This document shows, piece after piece, positions 14,606-29,754 of a DNA stretch of 64,000 bases. The stretch spans positions 24,537,270 to 24,601,269 of the forward strand of contig NC_079366.1 in the NCBI RefSeq assembly GCF_021018895.1. Reading direction: 5' to 3'. Numbering within the stretch: position 1 is the first letter of the stretch; every line of letters starts with the position of its first letter. The notes under the pieces were generated by a model. That model saw nothing but the letters and a program-made list of their open reading frames with translations. It was not told the origin of the DNA and ran no database searches. The DNA comes from Seriola aureovittata (Eukaryota; Chordata; Actinopteri; Carangiformes; Carangidae). A program made the translations under genes and the position numbers.

Positions 14606-16712
14606 CTTAAGTCGATGTTTCATCAACTGTTATGATCGTATCTGTGCTTTACAAGCATTGGTTTGAAAGATACAGTCAAAACCAGAAGTATTTGCACGTT
14701 TCTCCACGGAGTTACCTGCTGGCAGCCGCTTTGTTTGCCATTGCCTACAGCCATTTGTGTCCAGTTTCATCATCCTGGTAGGTAGTTCTCCTCCCTCACA
14801 TGTGCTGGATGCCTTCATCATGCTGTCAACTCGGCTCTGCAGCAGCTCGGTGAGAGAGTCGAACCACTACCTACAACTTGATCTTCAGTAACATCTCTGA
14901 ATGACAGAGGGTCAATCCTCCTGCCAATTTCACTAAGATGTTTCCACACAGAGGGTTACGATCTCCCCAACAATGAAATGAATCGGTTCACGTCTCTCCC
15001 GTCCTGTTGGCTGCTCTGTGTTTCCACGCGTCCTTGTACTCTCTGATGGTATTTTACTGTAGAGGATCTCTAAACTGGAGTGCCAGTTGTTGTCCACTGG
15101 AGTGTGTCTCCTGTGAGTGGAGCTGTGGGTGCACTTGAGCTTGAGGTCGACAGCAGAGAGTTGGAATTGTCTGCATAGTGTTCACCTGGAGAGGGTACAC
15201 AAAATTATATACAAGGACTGATTAAACACATTTTTGCATTCAGTATTGACCCTAATCATAATTAAAACATAATATTTCTACATCACACACAATATTGTTG
15301 ATAGAGATTGGTGTTTTTTTTTTTTAATTTTATGGGTAGAATGAAATATATCAAAGTAAAAGCAAGGATAACAAGACAGGTTTTTAATAGGTGGGGAAGC
15401 AGTTTCTTAGTGATGTGGGTTTATGATATGTGATACTTGTGCTACCGCCTTCCAGCATTTACTGCATTTACATTAAAAGCACAATCCACATGTGACATCG
15501 TTGTACATAAAACAATACAAGATATTTAGTTAGTTTATGTGTTAAAGGGTCTGCCAATCTATTTTAATATTTAGGTGGTTTGAGGTCCTTGTTGATTGCA
15601 TTCAGATTTAAGATTGTGGTTTTAATCTCTGTAACGATCATGTTATATGTAGGAGGTTATGTGTGAATTGCAGAAACCATTGCTCCTCTTGAATATTTGA
15701 ACCTGTTGTGTTTTAGGTTTCCTTCATAGAAAAGGGGCTTAGCAAGATTTCAATCTGTCACCTGCCCTCGACTCCAAAAAATCCTACCAGCAATGAGCCG
15801 TTTAGCTGCATGATGTGTTTAATGAAAGACATATTTGGCCTTATACAGTTAATGGTGTAAGAAATCATATGAAAAAAGAGCTTGATAGTAAGAGCGCTAT
15901 ATCAAAAGCTAGCTTGTGACATATCTGCAGCTAGCATTAGCTAAAACTAAAGCGTAGTTATTGATTTTCCACTAGTTGTTATCTGTAAATGAAAAATGTA
16001 ACTTTGGTGAACTGACATTTTGGATATTCACTCTGTTTTTCCACACAATTACCTAAAACAGCAGCTTAATCAATCAAGGACAAGTTAAACAAAAAACAGC
16101 TCCTGCTCAAGTTTAAATATCTTAGTCGTGTGATCTTATTTTTGGACTCTAGTAAATTTCATGTGATTTTTAACCTTTGCTATCTTTAAATCATATAGTG
16201 AATGTATCCATTGATTTATTTTAATATTAATATAAATGTCAAATATACTCTGACAGACAGAAACTTTGCCAAACACAGGAACAACTGATTTCTTTAAACT
16301 ATTAACTCTAAATAACAATTAAATGAACAAACTAGTTACAACGGTAAAGAACACAGTTTGTGTACATTTATGAACTGTACCACCATCAATTTTGGACCAG
16401 TGAGTTTTACAGGAACATAATCTGCTGTAACACTTTGGCTGAGGGGGAAAATAACATCTTGAACACAAGTCTAAAACATGGTTTTTCTAATCTTAACACA
16501 AATAGGCTAACACAGGTGTAGTAAAATAAACATTGCCAACAAATGAGAAAAAACAAAACAAAATGATGTTGGCTCTAACTGTTGAATTGCTGAACCGCGC
16601 GTTAATTGTTGTTTAAAAAGTTATTTTACATATTATATATATTATATTTTTCCTTTTATTTGACTCGACCTGTGGCTGGTGTGGGACATACCCTGTCATA
16701 AACTGTATTATT

Positions 16713-16726
16713 GCGCCCTCTTGTGG
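16713..16726 (-). promoter_or_regulatory. CTCF-like motif
   Basis: The minus strand reads CCACAAGAGGGCGC, a good match to the core CTCF consensus (CCASYAGRKGGCRS). It lies about 40 bases from the GC box of the ATP5MK-like gene. Binding is not shown by sequence alone. Confidence 0.4.
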
Positions 16727-16764
16727 CAGGTACTGGGAACTGCTGTTTGTGTAACAACGTTTAA

Positions 16765-16791
16765 GCCCCGCCCACCGGGGGGGGGGGGGGG
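16765..16791. promoter_or_regulatory. GC box next to a (G)15 run
   Basis: GCCCCGCCCACC (an Sp1-type GC box on the opposite strand) is followed directly by 15 consecutive G residues at 16777-16791. It lies about 200 bases upstream of the first ATG of the ATP5MK-like gene, so it is a plausible promoter element. The G run could form a quadruplex. Confidence 0.45.
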
Positions 16792-16980
16792 TCACAGCGT
16801 TTGCGCATGACAACATTGTGTAAGTGTCCTGCCCTTCCTCCAGCAGACAGTAAGTACGTCCATGGTACCGGTCTGTACCCTCAAAATGTGTATTCAAATG
16901 AAGGCAGAGGCCGCGGAGTGACTGTGTGCGACAAGAAAAACAGTGTAACGTAATATTTTCATTCACCACTGTTTCCAGAA

Positions 16981-21544
<4,564 letters not shown>

Positions 21545-21586
21545 AAAAGATCAGAACTCTCACAGTGACATTTGTTCCTGTTCATT

Positions 21587-21592
21587 AATAAA
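21587..21592 (+). terminator. polyadenylation signal AATAAA of the ATP5MK-like gene
   Basis: A canonical AATAAA 43 bases after the stop codon gives a very short 3' UTR, as expected for a small abundant mitochondrial-protein mRNA. Confidence 0.75.
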
Positions 21593-22265
21593 GACTATAT
21601 AAATGCTCAATGCCGTCTGATCATTTCTCAGTGATATTATGAGAAGTCGTGCTGGTTACCATGGCATCGTGGGCTGTGTGCATGTGTTTTGTGTGTGATT
21701 ATTCATGTGCAGTTAAGTGTCCCCACAAAGTGCCCATCTGCTGCTAAGGAAACTGCAAACAAACCACTATTTTATTTTTTTTTTGTGTTTGACTTCTTGT
21801 ATTTTTTGTGTTGTTATTTTTCACCCACAGAGCTCAAAAAGTTTTTGTAAGACTGTAGCATGTTACAGAGCTGATCTTCTGCAAGTCATACTGTAAAATG
21901 ATCAGAAACCCAGCAACACACTGCATTGTTTTCAATCTTTAAAGTTTGAATAATTCACAAGTACAACAGAGGTCATTGTCTGAGCTTGTGGACATATCTA
22001 CATTCATTGTCTTTCATGTAATATATAGTATAAAATATAATATAAGTCTTTTTTCCTGTTATTCCCCAGCCTAGTGGAAACCCCTCCCAAAAACCCAGGG
22101 TAGGGACAAAGGCAAAATGAACGAAACTAAATTCATCAACCTAAAACTATACCCAAAACTAAAATTAAACCAAAAGAACAAGGCTAACATTTTCAAACAA
22201 AATTCAAAACAATAATTATTGAGCTAAAACTTATTAAATCAAAAGTCAAATGCAGAAAAAGTTAT

Positions 22266-23045
22266 TTAATCTTGTTCCTTGAATTTACTTTGCGTGTAAC
22301 CATGTGTCATGGTTCTTTCTAATACTTCTGCTGGGTTTTCAGGAACATGCAACAATGGAGCATGATACCAGGGAGTTTGTGGCCACATGTCCTGTCTGTT
22401 CCCAGAATAAGATCTACTGCATCCCTCCCCAAGGCTTGAAAGTAGTTTTGCAGTCTGTTGGATGACAGGGTCAGTCCCTCCTCTGGATTTCACCTGCAAT
22501 CCATTTGGCATCAGATGGAGCAGGAGAAACCAGGAGATGGAGACGGCATTGCTGTGCACCACAGCTGACTCTCCTTTGTCTTGATCCAAGCAGCTTCTTT
22601 GGATAGAGTAAGGCCACAACACCCTCCTTTTCAGCGTGCGCATGGTTTTCAATGTCCTTTGCTGCTCAGGAGAAGGTGGCAAGAGTTCCCACAGTCCAGG
22701 CTTTCATCAGGTGTTGTTGATGCCTGCGTCTGCCAGCTAGGACTGCCCTCCAGTAAAAGTCAGACAGGCACCGTTGCAGAAGGGGCAACCAACCAATGCT
22801 CAGCAGCTTGATCCTGCTCTCTGGGGCAAAGGGTGTGGGCAGCCACCAGGAATTTGTCCTTGAGGCTGCTGAACATGGTCCCCGCCAGAAACCTCACGGT
22901 CCTTGACCTTATCATTCAGTGCAGTCAGACCCATCCTGATTAGCCTGGTGGGATGTTGAGAGCCATACAATGAAAGGAATGGGGGCGGGGCGCGGGGCGC
23001 TTGTATTTCTGCTAGTAGTCTGTTTACACTGTCACTAACACACAT
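22266..23045 (-). pseudogene. decayed antisense coding segment, unrecognised
   Basis: Read on the minus strand from 23045 to 22266, one frame stays the same for 260 codons with only four internal stops (one at 22800, one TAG and a TGA TGA pair between 22683 and 22799); about 12 are expected by chance. Recognisable pieces include LYGSQHPTRLIRMGLTALND, GCPFCNGACLTFTGGQS and LLHVPENPAEVLERTMTHGY. I do not recognise the protein. A dead gene copy or a fragment of a mobile element are both possible. Confidence 0.4.
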
Positions 23046-23340
23046 GTTATTTCACACCTCAGCCCCTCCACACACCTGTTCCCATTTACCTTACCTTATC
23101 ATCCCCTCTGTACATATACCCCCCTGCTCCCGCACAAATTTCACGCTTCATCTTCATGCTCATTACAAAGTTCTTACATTAATTTGATTTTTTCTAACTT
23201 CCTGACTGAAGGTCTACGGTTCTTCCTGCCTTCCCTTTGTACCACTGCCAGCCTGATATGTTCACATTGTATTGAACAGTCCAGTAAAAACTCTCTACAG
23301 CCACCACTCCCTCTGGTCTACTTCTGCTTATATATGCGTG

Positions 23341-23444
23341 ACACACACACACAGACACACAGACACACACACAGACAGACACACAGACACACACACACAC
23401 ACACACACACAGACACACACACAGACACACACACAGACACACAC
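23341..23444. repeat. (CA)n/(CACAGA)n microsatellite
   Basis: CA repeats interrupted regularly by GA in CACAGACACA units. (GT)n follows at 23560-23578. Confidence 0.95.
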
Positions 23445-23666
23445 ATATAATGTTCAGATCCTCTTGCAGTTTTGCTTTCACTTCAGCCCGCCGATTCCCT
23501 TAAATCACGTGATCTGCCAGCAATGTGTGTGTATTTTTTTGTGGTTGTGTCTGTGTGGTTGTGTGTGTGTGTGTGTGTATAGAGCATGCGCGCAGGATAA
23601 GGTTTATTGAAAAACTAGTGTCAATAACTTTAATACTGTTAGATCAACAGGCTGTTTGAAAGAGCG

Positions 23667-23707
23667 CCCCGCCTCCTGCTCACATTAACTTAAACCGAAA
23701 GTAAAAT
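23667..23707 (+). promoter_or_regulatory. putative SOCS1-type promoter: GC box and IRF-like element
   Basis: CCCCGCCTCC (23667-23676) is a GC box. CCGAAAGTAAAATG at 23694-23707 resembles an interferon-response half element (GAAAGTAAAA against GAAANNGAAA). Both lie about 100 bases before a good donor, GCAG|GTACGT at 23806/23807, so this is probably the promoter and first non-coding exon. Confidence 0.45.
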
Positions 23708-23806
23708 GATTCTCCTCAGTCTGAACAGCGACTTTGTGTAGCTAAGAAACTGAGTGAAGCTCACTGCTGTGTGCACTCAACAAGCCCGTGACACCTATTA
23801 TTGCAG
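23708..23806 (+). other. putative SOCS1-type non-coding exon 1
   Basis: Inferred from the donor ATTGCAG|GTACGTACG and from the acceptor TGTGTTTCAG|CTTAAG at 26084/26085, which precedes the coding exon. The 5' boundary is unknown. Human SOCS1 also has a non-coding first exon. Confidence 0.45.
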
Positions 23807-24974
23807 GTACGTACGCTTTGTTTAATGCATTATTAATCGGCGTGATTACGAGGGTTTTTTTTTTTTGCGTTAACTTGTGCGCCAGTAATGAAAACTCGTA
23901 TTCCCTGATTCATCCAGAAAGGTGATATTTCCCTCTGAACTGGGACTCGTTAGTGTGTAACTGTTACTATAACAGACAAATGTTAATTTCCGTTAGGTGT
24001 GGAAAGACGTGTAACCTTGTAACCTTTCCCAGTTATATCAGCTCATATTTTTGGACCAATCCCAGTATCATTGGCTTTTATATTAAATATACCTTAATAA
24101 GAAACCATAATATGTGGATATGACTTACAATATAACAATATGCTTCTCGAATGACAGGTTAATCCATGAGGATGATTGCCCCCAATCTTTAAACAGTTTT
24201 GTAGTATTTCTTCTGTGGATTTCTCTAACGTTGCTGAACAGTTTTGCAGTTCTGGCATTGTACTCCATCAGTATTTGGACATTGTAGGCCTTACTGTTGT
24301 TTTTGAACTCCAGCACACAAATGAAACAATTACTGTGAGGAATCACAGCCGGGCTGCGCTGCTCAAAAACTGGGTAAAAATGGAATTACACTATTCGCCC
24401 AGTGTGGATGTGAAAATCTTCAAACAGAAAGTTCAACCTCATAGTCATTGTTTCGTTTCAAATCTACTGATAATGGTAGTAATAAAAATGATTTTTTTTT
24501 TTTAAATGAGTAACAGTAGATCCCATATTATAGCACTGCCAGACTGCACTGTGAAGGTAATAACTCATTACAATCTAACACAGTCTTATATGGTTTGTTT
24601 TAAGATTGGTAAAGTAAAATGTTAAATGTTTGGTGAAGCTACACTAAAATATATACATATCTTCACAAAGGGCTCAAGTGTGATATTTACATGTATCATC
24701 ACAATTTGAGCAAGAAGTTAAAGCAAAAAGTTAAACAATAAAAAACACATTAAATATGTTTTGTTTTGTTTTTTTTTAAAGGAAAGACCAGCCTGTCTTT
24801 TCATAACTGGGCTGGTACTTGTATAAACAAGCAGTATAATCTCAGTAATAATATATTGGATATAAGAAAGATTTACAGAACACTTCTCTAAACAGAAGTT
24901 GTAAGGAAATTTAAAACATAAGTGCCACAGAAAATGAAAACCTTCTGATATACCACTTGACTTTTCTTGACTGA

Positions 24975-24984
24975 GAAAGTGAAA
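24975..24984 (+). promoter_or_regulatory. perfect ISRE/IRF core GAAAGTGAAA
   Basis: GAAAGTGAAAG occurs within GAGAAAGTGAAAGTGTT, an exact GAAANNGAAA element bound by IRF factors. SOCS1 is known to be induced by interferon through IRF1-type elements. Here the site lies in intron 1, about 1.1 kb before the first coding exon. Confidence 0.5.
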
Positions 24985-25209
24985 GTGTTATTTTGTCATC
25001 CTATTTATGTTACATCCGCCTTTCCCAGCGATTAGTGATGTTTATGGTCAGTCACATGATGTCAGATTTTGCATAGTGAGATTGGGTTACATGTGTTGCA
25101 ACAGCAATTGTAATTGACGAGTGTATTTACATAATTGCAATGTATCAAATCACAATGTGAACGTGGTCACTTGTGTTGATGAGTCAACAAAGACTGGTCA
25201 CCTGAATCT

Positions 25210-25440
25210 GCAGCTTGCCTCGCCTTACATTGAGTACTACTTTGATAATCAGTTAATTCAGTCAATAATTTTTCCGGTGAAATGTGATCGGCATTTTTCA
25301 GTTTTCTGATGTTTTATAGACAAATGAATAATTGCTTAATCAAGAAAGTAATTGGCATATTAATCTGCATTACTCAGGGAGGTGCCTCACTTTTTTGTTG
25401 CGTACCAGATAATTGAATAATTATTAGTTGCAGCCCTAGT
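25210..25440. repeat. AT-rich palindromic element (copy)
   Basis: Carries ATAATCAGTTAATTCAGTCA at one side and ATTATTAGTTGCAGCCCTAG at the other; same family as 10110-10445. Confidence 0.6.
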
Positions 25441-26084
25441 TCATTGTTTATGCTGTCTGCTCCGCAACTTTACCGTTTCAGTTTACTCATACCATCCCGT
25501 CATTTTTGGCTGCAGCAGACAGCTGTTCAGTGTAGGCTACGTGCTCAGCACCAAACAGACACAAGAGACTACGAGTGGCGGCTGTGGATCAGGGCTGTCC
25601 ACTAACCAGAAGGTCAGTGGTTTGATTCCCAGCTCTCGCAGTGTGGTGATCTTCAAGATACTGAAGCTCAAAATTGCCCCTGATGTATCAGGGTGTGTGA
25701 GGGTGTGTCTGGTAGAAAAGGTGCTGTATGTTAATGGAAAAAGCATGTGTCTGTGAATGGGTGTACAAAAAAACCATTTGAGTGTACGATAAGACTAGAA
25801 AAGTGCTATTAAGTGCAGTCCGTTCACCTAGTAAAACACAGTGGAGCATTTAGCAGCTAAGAGCCAGATAGTGGGCTGGACGAGAGTGAATACATGACTT
25901 ACAGAAACACGACTCCAAATGAACGAGAATGTTGTTCCATAACTGCTGCATGTTTGAGGAAGCAGCTGTTTGCTGACGAGTTCAACATAACAACTTAAAA
26001 AGCTATTTCAGGTTTAAATTGAAATGCAGTTCAATGGAATAAAAGGTTTGTCTGATTGTCTGTGTTCACTTTTCTGTGTTTCAG

Positions 26085-26294
26085 CTTAAGAACAAATGAG
26101 CAGATTCAGCTCTCCTCCAGCACTTTGTGGTAATGCTGATCAATCTTGATTAAAGACGTTCAAACAAATGGAGTCTCAAAGAGGACTGAGCAGCAGATGA
26201 CTAAACAGAAAAGGGTCAGTGATGGAGGATCTACCGCTGAAAAGTGGAGGAAATGGTGCAACAGGCGGGCAAGAAGAGGATTCTCCTTTGTAGG
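26085..26294 (+). promoter_or_regulatory. SOCS1-type 5' leader with five upstream ORFs
   Basis: Between the acceptor at 26084 and the chosen start at 26295 are upstream ATGs at 26096 (stop 26149), 26133 (stop 26153), 26168 (stop 26200), 26197 (stop 26421, overlapping the main start out of frame) and 26222 (stop 26293, one base before the main ATG). An in-frame ATG at 26253 is an alternative start. Human SOCS1 translation is known to be repressed by upstream AUGs in its leader, so this arrangement fits the gene. Confidence 0.6.
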
Positions 26295-26513
26295 ATGGTC
26301 AGAGAAAATCCTGAGAAAACAGGAGTACAGAGCCGACAACAAAACATCGCAGCTGAGACACCGAGCCAAAATCAACCCCTCGAAGAACCAGGAGGCCCTG
26401 AACACAGACCAGACAGAGTGAAACCTGACAGCCAAGAGCCAACAGAGAGGCAGCTCGATTTACTGCTCTGGAGCAAACTCAACTTAAAGGAAGACGCTGA
26501 AACCTGGCGCCGG
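26295..26513 (+). CDS. socs1: SOCS1-type coding exon 1
   Basis: N-terminal region rich in Gln, Glu and Pro, ending LNLKEDAETWRR. The donor CGG|GTTAGT is weak but is the only one that keeps the frame. A second open frame over the same bases (26197-26421) is an overlapping upstream ORF. Confidence 0.75.
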
Positions 26514-26567
26514 GTTAGTATCCAAAGTAAACACACTGTGAATCACAGTTTGTGGATTGAATTACTA

Positions 26568-26598
<31 letters not shown>

Positions 26599-29375
26599 TT
26601 TATTACTTGTGGACAGATGGCTGTTGTACATCCAGTGATGGAGGACGTACTCAGATCTTTCACTTAAGTAAAAGTAACAAAAGCAAAGTGTAGAAACACA
26701 AAAGTAAAAGTCATGCATTCTGAATTCAAAAACACTTAATCATAAGAATATAAGCATTAACGTCAACAGAACTACCAAAAGATTGCAGAAATGAAAAAGG
26801 CTCAGTTCAGAAGAATAGATATTTATTTAATATTTTTTAACTAATTTACATATTTCTAGCCTAATGGTAGTTTATTCTATAATAACTGAATCTTTAACTC
26901 ATAATGAAAGTTATAAAATAAATGTATTGGTGTGAAAAGTACCATATTTCCCACAGAAATGTAGTGTGTAATGTAAATGTACTTTCCAGTACTAGATCTA
27001 CTCTGTTTATTTTGGGGGAAAACCATGCCACCGTATACATACATTTTTTAAATATTTTAAAACAACGAGATGATTCATCCTTTTCTTAGTGATCAGTAAC
27101 AGACTAATAATTAGTATTAGTATTTATTTATTTATTTATTTTTTTGTTCCAGTTAGAATCTACAATAACAATAATACAACTACAAATGAACCACAAACAA
27201 ATAAGTGTATAGAAGTTTTTTAACTGCTGAAAAATGAAATGTGATGGGTCTACTTTGTTGAGACGAATAAAACATCATAGTTGAGCGCATCACTGTTTTT
27301 CATATAAATACAGCTAATCTGCATTAAATCTCTCAGAGAAAACAAATTGAGGTTCAGTTCCACAAACAATTTTTCTGTGGTTATTACTGCGTCATCATTT
27401 GGAAACTCATCTTTAAAAAGTCAGATGTCTGATTTTATCTTTGTAATTTGAATGTTGGTGGAAACTTTCTAATCTCGTCTTTCTGACCGATCTGACAGCA
27501 GCATCTGAACACAGGCCTGCCACCTGCATGTTTCTGACACAAAGTATGCAGAGCAGTAGATGTTGTATGATTGCCTCATTACTTTTATTCATACAGTGTG
27601 TTCAAAAAGTCTTCACTTTTTTTCACATTTAGTTATTGGGAGGGCAGTAAATGATAAGAAGAAGAAGAAGAAGAAGAAGAAATTATATGAATAAGCAACA
27701 AATTGTAGTATAGGATAAAAAAAAACTTATTAAACTGGTTATTTTTAGTTTACAATATAATGTTAGGTAATGTAGGGCAGCTGTATGTAGCCTGAGAGGT
27801 GAAAAACAGGTCAAAAAAAGTCTGAGCTCTTTTAGAGAATTCTCAGGACTCCTCAATAACATGCAGCCACTAAACACACTCTGATTCATACGTGTAACAA
27901 GTTTTATACATAGTGCATCTCCTGTGTCGTCTGCACACACTCACTACTTATTTCCAACACTTTTTCTGCTGTAGCTGGTGACTGGAGCTGACGCTCACAA
28001 CTGGCCCACACACCTCCGTCCATTCAGCAGCCCTGCAGAGTATGAACTAGTGAAAAGCACTTACCAGCAGCTCCAGCACAGCGGTTACTACTGGGGACCA
28101 ATGACCATGGAGGAGGCACACGAAATACTCACGCATGCATTACAGGGCACCTTCCTCATCAGGTAATCTACCACTTTTATTTGAGAGTTTTAGTGTTATT
28201 TAATCTGTTTGGCTTCTGCGACTTTTTATGCTCTTCTCTTGCCCAGATTTGTCTTTGCAAAAGGGCATTCCCACCTAAATTTGACTTTTTTTGGTTTAAT
28301 AAAGGGTAAAATTTATTAAAAATTTGTTTTAAAGTTAACCAGTGTAGTCTATTGACATTTCCATCCATTTGTGATGTAAAATATGTATCACTGATGTATA
28401 ACTTGCAGTTACATTCCTCATGACAAATCAGCTACGCCTCTCACTTTAAAGGAGGGGGCCACAATACTGTCTGTCTTAACAATAGTCAGATGCACAGCTT
28501 TTCTTCCTGTAACGATTCCTCCTGTTCATACTGGCTAATCAAGAGATGGCTTCCTAATGCACTTTCAATGTTAGAGAGTAGGGACAAAATCCTTGTTTAT
28601 CTGAAGTTGAAATGAAGCTTCAACAGTTTGACTTTGACAATTCTCAAGTGGGTATTTTCCAAAGTTTCAGATATTTTAATACAAAATTCTTTTTGTTATT
28701 ATTGTTCAACCAGGAAACACTGTTCAGGGAAACACAATGAAGGAATTTTACACTAAAAAGACTGTAACTTTGAAAGATATCCACTTGATTTGAAACGTCT
28801 GAATACATGAGGACCGGGGATTTTCTCCGCCCTAAATTAGATTGAAAGTGCATTAGGAAGGGATCTCATACCAGCCAGTAGGAACAGGAGAAATGATTAC
28901 AGCATGAAAAACTTCTTTAAATGTTTATATGGGCGCCTGACTATTTTTAGACAGACCTGAAAAACCCTTCTTCCTCCTTCTCTACCCAGATTAAATCTTA
29001 AAAAGGTAAAAGTTGGTCAATAATGTAATGCTGATGGTGTGTTGTTGCAGAGACAGCGGCCAGCCTGATGTTTTCTTCACTCTGAGTTATCAAAGCGAGG
29101 ACGGCCCAACTAGTGTTCGTGTCCAGCTGAACAACCTGCTCTTCAATCTGCATGGCAGCCAGAGGACTTTTGCATCACTCTTCGATCTGCTCACTTATTA
29201 CACTAGCTCATCCTGTAAGCTGACTGTGCCATATCGCAAACAGCGTCCAGAGAGCCTGAAGCAGGTGTGCAGGAGGGCTTTTATTCGCACATATGGAGCA
29301 GAAAATATAAGCACCTTACCCGGACTCAGCCCTCAAGATAAAAACTACGTTTGTGCGTACCCGCACTGTATATAG
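26295..29375 (+). CDS. socs1: SOCS1-type suppressor of cytokine signalling
   Basis: Join 26295-26513, 27975-28162, 29051-29375; 243 residues (257 if the in-frame ATG at 26253 is used). SOCS1 inhibits JAK kinases and recruits an Elongin B/C-Cullin5 ubiquitin ligase to activated cytokine receptors, in the cytoplasm. A variable N-terminus starting MVRENPEK leads to a kinase-inhibitory-region-like THLRPFSSPAEY (SOCS1 of mammals has THFRTFRSHADY). The SH2 domain follows: YYWGPMTMEEAHE, the phosphotyrosine-binding GTFLIRDS, then FFTLSYQSEDGPTSVRVQL. The SOCS box comes last: SLKQVCRRAFIRTYGAENI (BC box) and a Cul5-type LPGLSPQ. Start 26295 has A at -3 and G at +4 and gives the MVxxN beginning of SOCS1. 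The intron splits the SH2 Arg codon inside GTFLIR|DS, whereas mammalian SOCS1 has one coding exon. Duplicated-gene status (1a or 1b) cannot be settled here. Confidence 0.88.
26514..27974 (+). other. SOCS1-type intron between coding exons 1 and 2
   Basis: Contains (TAT)n at 26567-26600, a partial dispersed element with ACTTAAGTAAAAGTAAC (26630-27000), a TTTA run near 27121 and (GAA)n at 27657-27680. No exon seen. Confidence 0.6.
27975..28162 (+). CDS. socs1: SOCS1-type coding exon 2
   Basis: Acceptor TTCTGCTGTAG. Encodes the KIR-like segment and the first half of the SH2 domain, up to GTFLI and AG of the Arg codon. Donor ATCAG|GTAATC. Confidence 0.9.
28163..29050 (+). other. SOCS1-type intron within the SH2 domain
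   Basis: 888-base intron, phase 2. About half of it is a fold-back element (28467-28965). Confidence 0.85.
28467..28965. mobile_element. fold-back (MITE-like) element
   Basis: About 130-base arms at 28467-28600 and 28812-28965 are imperfect inverted copies. For example, CTTCCTAATGCACTTTCAAT at 28551 is the exact reverse complement of ATTGAAAGTGCATTAGGAAG at 28841. CTCCTGTTCATACTGGCT likewise pairs with AGCCAGTAGGAACAGGAG. The transcript could form a long hairpin. No coding capacity. Confidence 0.75.
29051..29375 (+). CDS. socs1: SOCS1-type coding exon 3
   Basis: Acceptor GTTGTTGCAG; A completes the Arg codon. Encodes the second half of the SH2 domain and the SOCS box, ending CAYPHCI; stop TAG at 29373-29375. 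Confidence 0.92.
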
Positions 29376-29436
29376 AGGCACATGTGGACAAAGTGCCTGT
29401 TGCTGTATCAAGATGTTGTTTGTGTTATTATATATA

Positions 29437-29468
29437 TGTATTTGTGTTATTTGAATAACACAAATACA
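29437..29468 (+). promoter_or_regulatory. perfect 15-bp AU-rich stem-loop in the SOCS1-type 3' UTR
   Basis: TGTATTTGTGTTATT and AATAACACAAATACA flank a two-base TG and pair perfectly, 62 bases after the stop codon. It is AU-rich; a role in mRNA stability is an inference. Confidence 0.5.
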
Positions 29469-29689
29469 GCTTGAGACTAATAGATCTGCAACTTGTTCAA
29501 GGGTTGTTTTGGAAAAATGGTATCATTTACAGAGTACACATAGTATGTGTTGTAAATCTTTTTAAAATAAGAACAACACATGCTGTCAGAAGACCATACT
29601 TATTATCCATGTATACAGGAGAAGATTTCAGCAAATCCTTTCCAAACAGTGCACCCCTGCCTCTACAATATTTATCAGTTTGTACCATA

Positions 29690-29695
29690 AATAAA
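29690..29695 (+). terminator. candidate polyadenylation signal of the SOCS1-type gene
   Basis: AATAAA about 315 bases after the stop codon, in ACCATAAATAAATATAA. It is the first canonical hexamer after the stop. Confidence 0.5.
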
Positions 29696-29737
29696 TATAA
29701 ATTGCTGCTGCTGTTTAAAGCTGCATTAATTAATATG

Positions 29738-29754
29738 TGGCCACTAGGGGGCAG
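29738..29754 (+). promoter_or_regulatory. strong CTCF-like motif
   Basis: TGGCCACTAGGGGGCAG is close to the optimal CTCF core. It lies 40 bases past the candidate poly(A) signal. The flanking AGCTGCATTAATTAATATG suggests it may belong to a dispersed repeat. Confidence 0.45.

Larger units (their letters stand above)
21593..23640. other. intergenic region between the ATP5MK-like and SOCS1-type genes
   Basis: AT-rich sequence, a degenerate antisense coding relic (22266-23045), and CA/CACAGA microsatellites (23341-23444). No intact gene seen. Confidence 0.6.
23807..26084 (+). other. SOCS1-type intron 1
   Basis: AT-rich. Contains a perfect ISRE core (24975-24984) and a palindromic-element copy (25210-25440). 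No exon recognised. Confidence 0.45.

Noticed and set aside
26146..26421. Basic open frame (RKWCNRRARRGFSF...) as the main SOCS1-type N-terminus
   Set aside because: It ends at 26421 before the exon donor and is out of frame with the SH2 exons. Treated as an overlapping upstream ORF from ATG 26197.
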